DNA of 64,000 bases, from assembly GCF_900103285.1 (NCBI RefSeq), contig NZ_FNGS01000003.1, forward strand, positions 485,997-549,996, written 5' to 3'. Within the stretch, counting starts at the first letter, position 1. Each line of letters begins with the position of its first letter. The notes beneath the pieces were generated by a model. That model made no database searches. It was not told the origin of the DNA and saw nothing but the letters and a program-made list of their open reading frames with translations. The position numbers and the translations under genes are program-made. The stretch comes from Siphonobacter aquaeclarae. Its GTDB lineage: Bacteria > Bacteroidota > Bacteroidia > Cytophagales > Spirosomataceae. This document shows positions 1-8,589 of this stretch, piece after piece.

Positions 1-232
1 TCAGGATAACTTCCTGCTGTATTGCGTCAATTAATTTGACCAGTTGAAAATCAGAAGGTTCCAGTCGCTCAACAAATTCACTGATGTTTTTCGAGGAAAT
101 CGACTGATGCAGTAAGGTCAGTTCGTCCCGGTCGTTTAACTGGACTATAAACGGCTCCCATAGATAGCCCAGGTACTCATGTTGATAGAGCGAGTAGATG
201 AGGCAGAAAGGTTGGGATGTAGAGACTTTCAT
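1..232 (-). CDS. SNF2/DEAD-type helicase, N-terminal part (runs off window)
   Basis: An open reverse-strand frame begins with ATG at 232 and continues past the left edge, giving 77 residues. The protein starts MKVSTSQPFCLIYSLYQHEY and continues with LGYLWEPFIVQL and SISSKNISEFVERL. This resembles, from memory, the conserved N-terminus of the large SNF2-family ATP-dependent helicases of Bacteroidota. No helicase motif lies inside the visible part, so the assignment rests on that N-terminal pattern only. The gene is divergent from the carboxylase gene. A forward frame starting at 179 overlaps it, and I treat that extension as spurious. Confidence 0.6.
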   Translation of the reverse strand, partial: MKVSTSQPFCLIYSLYQHEYLGYLWEPFIVQLNDRDELTLLHQSISSKNISEFVERLEPSDFQLVKLIDAIQQEVIL

Positions 233-508
233 AGTGGGATAGCGGAGTTGTTCGCGTCAATCCTGACGAAACACCTTTGTTTTCTCAGATTCTCCGGAGA
301 AAAGCATGCCTGCCTTTTACCGGTGGGATGGATAAAAAATTTGCCCGAAAAAGGAACTGCCGCCGCTGCCGAACCCCTCTTTTTTGTGGCAAACGAATGG
401 CAATTTTATGATTATGGTGGAAAAATCCTAATTTTTGACACGCAATGTTTAAACGGCCGGCAGGCCTTTCTGCCGGGCCTGCATTCTCACTTCATCAACC
501 GGAATTCT
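233..508. other. divergent intergenic region with leader hairpin
   Basis: This spacer separates the divergent helicase and carboxylase genes. On the plus strand there is a near -7 element (TAATTTTTG, with one extra spacer base) at about 429-437. A hairpin with stem CCGGCAG/CTGCCGG (457-463 and 470-476) lies in the presumed carboxylase leader. I see no small gene. Confidence 0.3.
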
Positions 509-2125
509 ATGGCCTCAAACCGGGAATTATTTCAGAAACTCTTGTCCGACCTGGCATCTTCCGGGGAGGTAGTCCGCCTCGGCGGCGGTCTCAAACGGAT
601 CGAAGACCAGCACCGCAAAGGCAAGCTTACTGCCCGCGAACGCATCGATTACCTGCTTGATCCCGGTTCCCGCTTCCTGGAAGTCGGGCTTTTTGCCGGA
701 GACAATCTCTATAACGACGAAGGCGGCTGCCCGTCCGGGGGTGTGGTAACGGGCATCGGATACGTCAGTGGGCGGCAATGTGTCGTAGTTGCCAATGACG
801 CCACCGTCAAGGCCGGCGCCTGGTTTCCGATCGCTGCGAAGAAAAACCTGCGCGCACAGGAGCTGGCGATGGAAAACCGGCTGCCGATTATCTACCTCGT
901 CGACTCCGCGGGGGTATACCTGCCCATGCAGGCGGAGGTCTTTGCCGACAAGGAGCATTTCGGCCGCATCTTCCGTAATAACGCCCGGATGTCGGCCGAC
1001 GGCATCGTCCAGATCGCGGCGATCATGGGCAGTTGTGTCGCCGGCGGCGCCTACCTCCCGATTATGTCAGACGAAGCGCTCATCGTCGAAGGTACCGGTA
1101 GCGTCTTCCTCGCCGGGTCTTTTCTGGTGAAGTCTTCCATCGGTGAAGACATCGACAACGAAACCCTCGGAGGCGCCGTCACCCATAGCGAAATCTCCGG
1201 CGTAACGGACAACAAGTACCCCGACGACCGCTCCTGCCTCGACGCCATCCGGAAGAAGATGAGCTTGCTCGGGAGGCCGGAATCCGCAGGTTTTGACCGC
1301 ATTACCGCGGTCGACCCCGCTAAATCTTCCGATGAATTATACGACGTATTACCCGTCGACCGCATCAAGCCCTATGACATGCGGGAGGTAATCGAGCGGT
1401 GGGTAGACGGTTCCGATTTTCAGGAATACAAACCCGACTACGGGAAGTCCCTTCTTTGCGGAACGGCCCGGGTCGAAGGCTGGGCTGTCGGCATCGTCGC
1501 CAACCAGCGGAAAATGGTAAAAAGCGGCAAAGGCGAAATGCAGATGGGCGGTGTGATCTACTCCGATTCTGCCGACAAAGCTGCCCGGTTTATCATGAAC
1601 TGCAACCAGCGGAAAATACCCCTGGTGTTTTTGCAGGACGTTTCAGGCTTCATGGTCGGTAGCCGCGCCGAGCATGGCGGCATTATCAAGGATGGCGCGA
1701 AGATGGTGGCAGCGATGGCGAATTCGGTCGTTCCGAAGTTTACCTTCCTCGTCGGCAATTCCTATGGCGCCGGCAACTATGCCATGTGCGGAAAAGCCTA
1801 TGATCCCCGGCTGATTTACGCGTTGCCCACCGCACAGATGGCTGTGATGAGCGGGGCGTCTGCCGCCAAAACCCTGCTGCAGATTCAGGTAGCCAGTCTG
1901 AAGGCCAAAGGCCAGGCGCTGACACCCGAAGCCGAGCAGGCGCTGCTGCGCGAGATTACCGAGCGATATGACAACCAGTTGTCTCCGTATTATGCAGCGG
2001 CGCGGCTGTGGGTCGACGGCGTTGTAGATCCCCTCGAAGTCCGGAAAATCATCTCCATGGGTATCGAAGCGGCCGATCATTCTCCCATCACGAAACGATA
2101 CAATGTCGGAGTTATTCAAACATAA
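509..2125 (+). CDS. acyl-CoA carboxylase carboxyltransferase (beta) subunit
   Basis: The 538-residue protein is a biotin-dependent carboxyltransferase of the propionyl/methylcrotonyl-CoA carboxylase beta class, which moves a carboxyl group from biotin to an acyl-CoA. It starts MASNRELFQKLLSDLASSGE and contains KGKLTARERIDYLLDPGS, a GGAYLPIMSDEALIVEG oxyanion-type segment and a second crotonase-like half with YGAGNYAMCGKAYDP. Length and the GGAYLPIMSDE region fit methylcrotonyl-CoA carboxylase beta best, but substrate cannot be fixed from sequence. The frame is open back to 179. The start at 509 is chosen because the family begins there and because the extension would overlap the helicase gene. 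No biotin carboxylase subunit is nearby. Confidence 0.9.
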   Translation: MASNRELFQKLLSDLASSGEVVRLGGGLKRIEDQHRKGKLTARERIDYLLDPGSRFLEVGLFAGDNLYNDEGGCPSGGVVTGIGYVSGRQCVVVANDATVKAGAWFPIAAKKNLRAQELAMENRLPIIYLVDSAGVYLPMQAEVFADKEHFGRIFRNNARMSADGIVQIAAIMGSCVAGGAYLPIMSDEALIVEGTGSVFLAGSFLVKSSIGEDIDNETLGGAVTHSEISGVTDNKYPDDRSCLDAIRKKMSLLGRPESAGFDRITAVDPAKSSDELYDVLPVDRIKPYDMREVIERWVDGSDFQEYKPDYGKSLLCGTARVEGWAVGIVANQRKMVKSGKGEMQMGGVIYSDSADKAARFIMNCNQRKIPLVFLQDVSGFMVGSRAEHGGIIKDGAKMVAAMANSVVPKFTFLVGNSYGAGNYAMCGKAYDPRLIYALPTAQMAVMSGASAAKTLLQIQVASLKAKGQALTPEAEQALLREITERYDNQLSPYYAAARLWVDGVVDPLEVRKIISMGIEAADHSPITKRYNVGVIQT

Positions 2126-3176
2126 GTACTGGCTGATCTGGGCGGTATTATTTGTTCCGGAAGGTGTTTCGGGGCAATGGACCGCCCGCCTCGACAGCCT
2201 GCTGGCCCGGCGGGAAAGCCCCGGCGCCGTGGTACTCATTCAGCAAAACGGCCGGACGCTTTACCGCCGGGCCGCAGGCTATGCCCGCCTGGATACGCGG
2301 AAGCCGATGACAACCGGTTCGGCGCTCCGCATGGCGTCGGTTTCGAAGCAGTTTACAGCGATGGCCGTTCTGTTGCTGGAGAAAGAAGGCCGGCTGAAGC
2401 TCGACGACCCCCTCAGCCGCTACCTGCCGGAATCGAAACGACCCGTCACGCTGCAACAGTTGCTGACGCATACTTCCGGCATTCCCGACTATGAGGAGCG
2501 GATGGATACCACCTGGCGGCGTCAACTGCTCGACCGGGATGTCTGGGATTTGCTGAAAAAGGATACGGTCACCTATTTCCGTCCCGGTACCGCTTTTCGG
2601 TATAGCAACTCAGCATTCTGTCTGCTGTCGCTGGTCGTTGAAAAAGCGTCAGGTATGCCCTATGCGCAGTTTTTGCAGGAAAAGATATTCCGTCCGCTGG
2701 GTATGACCCATACGTTTTTGTACGAAGAGCGTGCCGGTCATCCGGAGCGGGCGCTCGGCTATGCCCGGAATAGGGAAGGAAAGATCGCCGACTCCGACCA
2801 GAGTTTGACGAGCGCTACGCGCGGAGATGGCTGCGTGTATACTTCTGCGGACGACTACCTGCGCTGGCACGAAGCGCTTTCCCGGAATCAGCTGATAGAT
2901 ATGAGCGAAAAGGTACGCGGAAGGGTATTTCCTTTTCCGGACCACCCGGGATATGGTTATGGTTTCGGCTGGTTTACAGCTCCCGGCGGTACGTTTTTCC
3001 ATAGTGGGTCGACGTGCGGGTTCAGTAACGTCGTCATACGGCGGGGCGATCTGCTGATCCTGTTTTTCTCTAACCTGGCAGATAGTCACGCCTTTTTCGG
3101 GAAGGTACTCGGGGTACTGGATGCGGCGCTTGCTCCGGGAACGGACTGGGAAATGCTGCACCGTCTCACAAACTAA
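2103..3176 (+). CDS. serine hydrolase, class C beta-lactamase-like fold
   Basis: A 357-residue exported protein of the beta-lactamase/penicillin-binding-protein-like serine hydrolase family. A hydrophobic segment at residues 10-25 ends near VSGQ, consistent with a signal peptide. The nucleophile motif S79-V-S-K82 and the Y167-S-N169 motif are both present, and a FFHSG motif lies near the C-terminus in the KTG position. The family includes esterases, D-amino-acid peptidases and true AmpC enzymes, and I cannot choose between them. The start overlaps the end of the carboxylase gene by 23 bases, so the two are probably co-transcribed. A large hairpin follows the stop. Confidence 0.85.
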   Translation: MSELFKHKYWLIWAVLFVPEGVSGQWTARLDSLLARRESPGAVVLIQQNGRTLYRRAAGYARLDTRKPMTTGSALRMASVSKQFTAMAVLLLEKEGRLKLDDPLSRYLPESKRPVTLQQLLTHTSGIPDYEERMDTTWRRQLLDRDVWDLLKKDTVTYFRPGTAFRYSNSAFCLLSLVVEKASGMPYAQFLQEKIFRPLGMTHTFLYEERAGHPERALGYARNREGKIADSDQSLTSATRGDGCVYTSADDYLRWHEALSRNQLIDMSEKVRGRVFPFPDHPGYGYGFGWFTAPGGTFFHSGSTCGFSNVVIRRGDLLILFFSNLADSHAFFGKVLGVLDAALAPGTDWEMLHRLTN

Positions 3177-3186
3177 TCAATTGATC

Positions 3187-3252
3187 TTCTGTGCATTCTG
3201 TGTTTTCTGTGAGAAAAAAATAGTGCTCACAGAAAACACAGGATGCACAGAA
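3187..3252. repeat. 27-bp inverted repeat made of nonamer words; likely bidirectional terminator
   Basis: The left arm (3187-3213) and right arm (3226-3252) are reverse complements with one mismatch, around a 12-nt loop. Each arm is made of 9-nt units starting TCTGTG (TCTGTGCAT, TCTGTGTTT, TCTGTGAG). It fills the gap between the convergent serine hydrolase and trehalase genes, ending 1 base from the trehalase stop. A second copy with the same architecture lies at 7689-7755. Confidence 0.9.
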
Positions 3253-3253
3253 A

Positions 3254-4840
3254 TTACTTTTCCGAAAGTAGTCTCAGCAGAACGCCGTTCGTCCATCCGA
3301 AGCCATCCTGCAGCGGATATTCTCCTCCTCCGCCAAGCAGGGAGATATCATAGACGTTGTATTTCTCGACGAGTCTTCCCGTCGCTTTATACACGCGGAT
3401 ATTTTCGTGTATCCAGCGTGATTTCGCTTCCGAGGCGAGTTCGTTTTCTCCATACTGTCGCAGCCCCTGGATACTCATCCATTGCAGCGGCGCCCAGCCG
3501 TTGGGCGCGTCCCACTGCTGACCGGTCGGTGTCAGGGTAGTCGTCAGACCGCCGGCCTGAAGAAACTCGGCTTTGAGCTTCCGGGCTACACCTTTTGCCT
3601 GCTCGGGCGTCGCCAGGTTAAAAAACAGAGGATATACGGCAGCCAGCGAAGGGATACCTGTCTGCTTGCCTTCCACGAAATCATAGTCGTAGAAGAAGCC
3701 GTCTTTTTCATTCCAGCAGTACTGGAGGAGGGCTTTCCGCCGCTTTTCAGCGAGGTTTTTGAAGCTTTGGCTATGCTTCGTATCGTTCATCAGGCCATAC
3801 ACCTTCGAAAGGGTCATTTCGAGGTGGTACAGGAGGCTGTTGAGGTCGACCGGAAGAATTTCCGTCGTGTGAATCGTGGCAAGCGTCTTGCCGTCTTTCA
3901 GCCAGCGGGACGAAAAATCCCAGCCCGACTCGGCGCCGGCGCGGAGGTTCCGGTACACATCCTCCGCCTTGCGGCCGGAGTGCTGAGCGACGGCGATGTC
4001 TTCCTTGTAGGCTTCGGGGCGGGGCGTAGCTTTGTCGTCGTAGTAGCGGTTGAGCGTCACACCGCCGGGCATCCGGACAATGCGGCGGAGTGCCTGGCCG
4101 GGCTTGAGATCGGCGGCCTGCTTGATATCTTCGTCGTTCGACGCACTCATCCAGTAATAGTATTCTTTCTGAAGTTCCGGAAGGTAGGTAACGAGGATCG
4201 CCGGGTCCTTTTTCGTTTCCGCCAGTAATTCAACCATCAGCGAAAAGAACGGAGGCTGAGACCGGCTCATGTAATAGCTCCGGTTACCGTTGGGGATATG
4301 CCCCTGGTAGCGGAGAAGGTGGGCGAAGTTGGCTACCATCCCGTCGATCAGCGAGTCCTTGCCGGCGACCTGTAATCCGAGCATGGTGAAGTAGCTATCC
4401 CAGTAGTAGATTTCGCCGAAGCGGCCGCCCGGTACAACGTAGCTGCGCGGCAGCGCCAGAAGCGAACCCCGGACCCGACCGGAAGGCTTGCGGGTCAGTA
4501 CCGGCCAGAGGGCGTTGATGTGGGCTTCGGCGGAGAGACTGGTATCCGATGTGAAGCCGCTGTTGAGGGGTTTCGGGATTTCGAAGTACTGGTTGATGAA
4601 CGCCCGCAGGTCGAACCCGGGTTTGCCTTTTTCTTCTTCGTATGCCTTCAGGATATGGCCGGACGAAATGAGCGGTTCGGCGTCTGCGAAGGTCTTGGAA
4701 TCCGGGAAAAGAGCCTTCGTCTGAACATCGTGGAAGAGGGCGCCGAACTCTTCATCGGGGCTCGGCGGCGTCTGCAGCTCTGCCGGCGTGCAGGCGGTAA
4801 AAAGGATAGGAAAAGCCAATAGTATCAACGGAAATCGCAT
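3254..4840 (-). CDS. treA: trehalase (GH37), lipoprotein
   Basis: A 528-residue trehalase that hydrolyses trehalose to two glucose molecules. Both GH37 signatures are present: PGGRFGEIYYWDSY at residues 137-150 and QWDAPNGWAPLQ at about 442-453. The likely catalytic acid D308 lies in ESGWDF and the base E492 in EKYN. The N-terminus has a lipoprotein signal (PILFTAC, C17), so the enzyme is probably membrane-anchored in the periplasm or at the surface. It is a single-gene unit, convergent with the serine hydrolase and divergent from dnaN. A -7 element for it is at 4885-4892. Confidence 0.94.
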   Translation of the reverse strand: MRFPLILLAFPILFTACTPAELQTPPSPDEEFGALFHDVQTKALFPDSKTFADAEPLISSGHILKAYEEEKGKPGFDLRAFINQYFEIPKPLNSGFTSDTSLSAEAHINALWPVLTRKPSGRVRGSLLALPRSYVVPGGRFGEIYYWDSYFTMLGLQVAGKDSLIDGMVANFAHLLRYQGHIPNGNRSYYMSRSQPPFFSLMVELLAETKKDPAILVTYLPELQKEYYYWMSASNDEDIKQAADLKPGQALRRIVRMPGGVTLNRYYDDKATPRPEAYKEDIAVAQHSGRKAEDVYRNLRAGAESGWDFSSRWLKDGKTLATIHTTEILPVDLNSLLYHLEMTLSKVYGLMNDTKHSQSFKNLAEKRRKALLQYCWNEKDGFFYDYDFVEGKQTGIPSLAAVYPLFFNLATPEQAKGVARKLKAEFLQAGGLTTTLTPTGQQWDAPNGWAPLQWMSIQGLRQYGENELASEAKSRWIHENIRVYKATGRLVEKYNVYDISLLGGGGEYPLQDGFGWTNGVLLRLLSEK

Positions 4841-4884
4841 GGAATCGGAAGTCAGTATGGATGAAGAAGGAGGTGAGATCGGAC

Positions 4885-4892
4885 CAAAAGTA
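4885..4892 (-). promoter_or_regulatory. -7 element for trehalase gene
   Basis: The reverse strand reads TACTTTTG, matching the Bacteroidota consensus TAnnTTTG, 45 bases upstream of the trehalase start. I see no convincing -33 TTTG, so this is a partial match. Confidence 0.4.
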
Positions 4893-4995
4893 CAGTCTCC
4901 GGCATTAAAACAGACGGCCCCTTTCGAAAAATCTAAAGAGAGTATTAACTTTCACGGTCAAACGCAAAAAAGCGTGCCTCTCCAACAAAAAGTTG

Positions 4996-5003
4996 TAGCT
5001 TCG
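4996..5003 (+). promoter_or_regulatory. possible -7 element for dnaN
   Basis: TAGCTTCG is a one-mismatch match to TAnnTTTG, 45 bases before the dnaN ATG. No clear -33 element accompanies it. Confidence 0.3.
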
Positions 5004-5048
5004 CTTCAGTAAAGTCATTCTCAGCCACCATTAATATTAGGATAGTCA

Positions 5049-6173
5049 ATGAAATTTATCGTCTCGTCTTCGGCATTGTTGAAACAACTTTCGGCTATTA
5101 ATGGGGTCGTGGCGTCGAATCCGATCGTGCCGATTCTCGAGAACTTCCTTTTCCAGCTGGAGGGAAGTGTCCTGACGGTGACCGCTTCGGATCTTCAGAC
5201 TGTCATGATTACCGAAATAGAGGTAGAATCGTCGGATAAGGGAGCTATTGCCGTACCGGCGAGACTGTTGCTGGATACGCTCCGCGGTCTGCCGGAGCAA
5301 CCGATTACCTTCAAGATTGATGCCGATACCTTCGGAACCGAAATCGTTTCCGAAAACGGTCGCTATAAGCTTTCCGGTGAAAATCCGATCGATTTCCCGA
5401 AAGTACCCGCCGTCAACAAGACCCTTTCCATCGAAGTAGCTGCCGACGTACTCGGCAAGGCCATCTCCAATACAAGTTTCGCTGCCAGTACGGACGATCT
5501 TCGACCGAACATGACGGGGATGTATGTACAACTCGGTGAAAACAATACGACGTTTGTCGCAACCGACGGCCACCGCCTCGTGCGTTACCGCCGGCAGGAT
5601 CTGCGCTCTGCTCTGGCGACTTCCCTGATCATTCCGCGGAAGGCGCTGGGTTTGCTGAAATCCTCCCTGCCGTCTGACAATACGGTAGTGAAGGCTGATT
5701 TCAGTCAGTCGAATGCCTTTTTCAGCTTCGGAAATATCAAAATGATCTGCCGGCTGATCGACGAGCGTTTCCCGGATTACGAAAACGCCATCCCCGTCAA
5801 TAATCCCAATATCCTGACAATCAATCGTCTGGAGTTGCTGGGTTCATTGCGCCGGATTTCGATCTACGCCAACAAAACCACGCACCAGATCCGTCTGCGC
5901 ATCGCGAAAGATGAGCTGGTTATTTCGGCGGAAGACCTCGATTATTCGAACGAAGCCACCGAAAAACTGAATTGCGACTACAACGGCGAAGACATGGAAA
6001 TCGGCTTCAATGCCAAGTTCCTCATCGAAATGCTCGGTAACCTCAGTACCAACCTGCTTCAGCTGCGCCTTTCGGCGCCGAACCGGGCAGGTATTCTGGT
6101 GCCAAACGATCAGGACGAAAGCGAAGACATCCTCATGCTGGTCATGCCGGTGATGCTCAATACATATGCCTGA
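5049..6173 (+). CDS. dnaN: DNA polymerase III beta subunit (sliding clamp)
   Basis: A 374-residue beta clamp, the processivity ring that tethers DNA polymerase III to DNA. It begins MKFIVSSSALLKQLSAINGV and shows typical clamp segments such as FVATDGHRLVRYR and IDERFPDYENAIP, ending MLVMPVMLNTYA. Length is normal for the family. It is not beside dnaA or recF here. A strong rho-independent terminator follows 17 bases after the stop, so dnaN appears monocistronic. Confidence 0.97.
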   Translation: MKFIVSSSALLKQLSAINGVVASNPIVPILENFLFQLEGSVLTVTASDLQTVMITEIEVESSDKGAIAVPARLLLDTLRGLPEQPITFKIDADTFGTEIVSENGRYKLSGENPIDFPKVPAVNKTLSIEVAADVLGKAISNTSFAASTDDLRPNMTGMYVQLGENNTTFVATDGHRLVRYRRQDLRSALATSLIIPRKALGLLKSSLPSDNTVVKADFSQSNAFFSFGNIKMICRLIDERFPDYENAIPVNNPNILTINRLELLGSLRRISIYANKTTHQIRLRIAKDELVISAEDLDYSNEATEKLNCDYNGEDMEIGFNAKFLIEMLGNLSTNLLQLRLSAPNRAGILVPNDQDESEDILMLVMPVMLNTYA

Positions 6174-6190
6174 TGTTGAATACAGGCGGA

Positions 6191-6222
6191 AAAGTCCCTC
6201 CACACCGGAGGGACTTTTTTTT
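6191..6222 (+). terminator. rho-independent terminator after dnaN
   Basis: An 11-bp perfect stem (AAAGTCCCTCC / GGAGGGACTTT) with loop ACACC is followed by an uninterrupted run of T residues. Confidence 0.93.
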
Positions 6223-6340
6223 GCCCTGACGGCTGTTTCGGGCGGTATCCGCGTCCGCCGAAAGAAAAAAGCTTGCTCGGGAAACATTTCTCCGCGAACT
6301 TCACGTTTATCCAGAACAGAAATCCCTTTGTTATAACCTT

Positions 6341-6772
6341 ATGAAGCTGTTTCGACTCGTCATTCTTCTTGCCCTTAGCGGATTGACCCTCCAGACCCAG
6401 GCTTTTGACGAACCCAAAACGCCGGGTATCCAGTTCTACCACGGTTCCTGGAAGCAGGCGCTGACCAAAGCCAAAGCCGAGAAGAAGCTTATCTTTCTCG
6501 ATGCCTATACAACCTGGTGCGGACCCTGCAAATGGATGCAGGCGAAGTCTTTCCCCAACAAGCAGGTAGGTGACGTGTATAACTCGAAGTTCATCAACAT
6601 GAAAGTGGATATGGAAGCAGGCGAAGGCATCATGCTGTCGAACAAATACCCGGTTGACGGCTATCCGACGCTTTTCTTCATCGATGGAGACGGCAAAGTC
6701 GTCAAGAAGATCATGGGCGCGCAGACGCCTGATCAGTTGCTGGCGATTGCCCGGGACGCCGCTGCCCTCTGA
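6341..6772 (+). CDS. exported thioredoxin-fold protein
   Basis: A 143-residue protein with an N-terminal signal peptide (residues 1-21, ending QAF) and one thioredoxin domain with the redox motif W-C60-G-P-C63-K. The cis-proline segment VDGYPTLFFID is present. It is a periplasmic thiol-disulfide protein, probably a reductant or folding helper. The partner is unknown. It stands alone between two terminators. Confidence 0.88.
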   Translation: MKLFRLVILLALSGLTLQTQAFDEPKTPGIQFYHGSWKQALTKAKAEKKLIFLDAYTTWCGPCKWMQAKSFPNKQVGDVYNSKFINMKVDMEAGEGIMLSNKYPVDGYPTLFFIDGDGKVVKKIMGAQTPDQLLAIARDAAAL

Positions 6773-6794
6773 GACGCCTTCCCAGACATTATAC

Positions 6795-6827
6795 GCCGGT
6801 AAGCAGCCCTGTTTACCGGCTTTTTTT
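6795..6827 (+). terminator. rho-independent terminator after thioredoxin-like gene
   Basis: Stem GCCGGTAA (6795-6802) pairs with TTACCGGC (6813-6820) and is followed by seven T residues. The beta-lactamase ATG lies only 5 bases beyond, so that gene must be transcribed by read-through or from a promoter inside the preceding gene. Confidence 0.85.
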
Positions 6828-6832
6828 ATGCC

Positions 6833-7657
6833 ATGATGAAAAAAATACTGTGTTTGATGCTTCTGGCTGCGCCGGTTTTCGGCCAGGCAGTTACGGAGCG
6901 CGACTTTCGGAAGTACTTCGATGCCCGGCAGGTGACGGGCTCCTTTCTCCTCCTCGATCTCAAAAAGAACCAATATACGGCATACGATGCCGCCCGGTGC
7001 CGGAAGGGTTTCCTGCCGGCGTCGACATTCAAAATCCCGAATACCCTGATTGCCTTTGAAACCGGGATCATCCGGGATACGAGCTATGTCTTTCACTGGG
7101 AAGGAAAGAAGTGGCCGGTGGAGGCATGGAACAGGGATATGTCGCTGCCGCAGGCGATCGCAGTATCGTGTGTGCCGTGTTTTCAGCAAATCGCGCGGAA
7201 GGTAGGAGCCTACCGGTACCAAACGCTCCTGGGCAGGATGCAGTACGGGCATTTTCAGGTACCGGTTGATAGTGTCGAGTGGTTCTGGCTCCAGGGTGGC
7301 GCCAGGATTTCGCAATTCGAGCAGGTAGATTTTCTGAAACGCTTCTACCTCAATCAGCTACCGGTGAATACCCGGAGCGCGCAGGTTACCAAAGCATTAC
7401 TGCTGCTCGGACAGGGAAACGGATGGAAACTACGGGGGAAAACCGGCTGGGCAAGCCCGACGCTGACGGGCGCCGAAGGCTGGGGCGATGATCCGAACGA
7501 TTATGGCTGGTTTGTCGGCTGGATTGAACAAGGAGGAGATGTATACGTCTTCGCGACGCAGGTCGAGGCGAAGCGGCCGGTACCGGATTCTTTTGGCGCA
7601 GCCCGCCGGGCGATTACAGAAGCAATTCTGCGGGAGGAGTTTGGCTTAATGAAGTAG
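6833..7657 (+). CDS. class D beta-lactamase (OXA family)
   Basis: A 274-residue secreted class D beta-lactamase that hydrolyses beta-lactams through a serine whose neighbouring lysine is usually carbamylated. The signal peptide ends near VFGQA. The motifs appear in order: S64-T-F-K67, S112-C-V114 (family S-x-V), Y138-G-H140 (where most OXA enzymes have YGN), F-W152-L in the omega region and K203-T-G205. All core catalytic residues are retained, so activity is likely. No mobile element flanks it and its composition matches the surroundings, which suggests an intrinsic chromosomal gene. The start could also be the second ATG at 6836. Confidence 0.92.
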   Translation: MMKKILCLMLLAAPVFGQAVTERDFRKYFDARQVTGSFLLLDLKKNQYTAYDAARCRKGFLPASTFKIPNTLIAFETGIIRDTSYVFHWEGKKWPVEAWNRDMSLPQAIAVSCVPCFQQIARKVGAYRYQTLLGRMQYGHFQVPVDSVEWFWLQGGARISQFEQVDFLKRFYLNQLPVNTRSAQVTKALLLLGQGNGWKLRGKTGWASPTLTGAEGWGDDPNDYGWFVGWIEQGGDVYVFATQVEAKRPVPDSFGAARRAITEAILREEFGLMK

Positions 7658-7688
7658 CAGAGGGTATGGGACGAATAGCCCAAATACC

Positions 7689-7755
7689 TTCTGTGAAGTC
7701 TGTGTAGTCTGTGAGCCATTTCTTATTTCTCACAGACTACACAGACTTCACAGAA
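7689..7755. repeat. perfect 27-bp inverted repeat made of nonamer words; likely bidirectional terminator
   Basis: Left arm 7689-7715 and right arm 7729-7755 are perfect reverse complements around a 13-nt loop. The words are TCTGTGAAG, TCTGTGTAG and TCTGTGAG, the same word family and arm length as the repeat at 3187-3252. It separates the convergent beta-lactamase and TerC genes. Confidence 0.93.
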
Positions 7756-7776
7756 AAAGGCATAGAGCGTCCGTCG

Positions 7777-8589
7777 CTATTCGATATATCCTTCTTTCTC
7801 CGCCTGTTTCTTCACGTCATGAAGCTGAACCGGTTTCTCCGCGGTTTTCCGGAGTTTCATGTTCAGGAATTCGACGAGCAGCGAGAATGCGATTGCAAAG
7901 TAGAGGTATCCCTTCGGAACGGAACCGATGTGGGAATGGAAGATCTCTACGCCGGCCAGGTGAGCGGATTCGGCAATGAGCATGAAACCGATCAGGATAA
8001 GAAAGGCGAGGCCCAGCATCTGAACAGACGGGTGTTTGTTGACAAACGATCCGACAGGTCCGGAGGCCGTCATCATGATGATAATGGACAGTACCACCGC
8101 GCCGATCATGACGGGCACGACGGTCGTAATACCGATGGCCGTCAGAATGGAATCGATCGAAAACACAATGTTGATAACCGCGATCTGAAGCACAACGCCG
8201 GTGAGTTTGTCGGAGCCTTTGGGCTTGTGGACGATTTCTTCTTCGCCTTCCAGTTTGTGGTGGATTTCGGAGGTCGCTTTGTAGAGCAGGAACAGTCCGC
8301 CGACAAGCAGGATCAGGCTTTGACCGGAAATGCCCGCCTTAACCCACCCGAGGTCGATGTGCGCAAATGGTTCCTGCATCTTCATGACGAACGAGAGGAA
8401 GAAGAGGAGGCTCACCCGAAAGAGCATAGCGAGCAGAAGGCCGATGTTGCGGGCTTTTCCCTGCTGGTTGGCCGGAAGTTTTCCGGCAGCGATGGAGATA
8501 AAGATGATGTTGTCAATCCCGAGGACGATTTCGAGGAACGTCAGGGTGATGAGACTGATGAGGTTTTCGGCAGTGAGCAGCGATTGCAT
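7777..8589 (-). CDS. TerC family integral membrane protein
   Basis: A 270-residue polytopic membrane protein of the TerC family, members of which are linked to metal (manganese) export and tellurium resistance. Family-typical acidic membrane segments are visible: FLEIVLGIDNIIFIS near the N-terminus and INIVFSIDSILTAIG in the middle, each carrying an in-membrane Asp. About seven hydrophobic segments are apparent. There is no CBS or TerD-type partner nearby, and the substrate is not determinable here. A long forward frame across the same DNA (7711-8724) is the antisense shadow. Confidence 0.9.
   Translation of the reverse strand: MQSLLTAENLISLITLTFLEIVLGIDNIIFISIAAGKLPANQQGKARNIGLLLAMLFRVSLLFFLSFVMKMQEPFAHIDLGWVKAGISGQSLILLVGGLFLLYKATSEIHHKLEGEEEIVHKPKGSDKLTGVVLQIAVINIVFSIDSILTAIGITTVVPVMIGAVVLSIIIMMTASGPVGSFVNKHPSVQMLGLAFLILIGFMLIAESAHLAGVEIFHSHIGSVPKGYLYFAIAFSLLVEFLNMKLRKTAEKPVQLHDVKKQAEKEGYIE

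Noticed and set aside
179-508. 110-residue N-terminal extension of the carboxylase frame
   Set aside because: It overlaps the start of the divergent helicase gene, has no family similarity, and the standard carboxylase N-terminus begins at 509.
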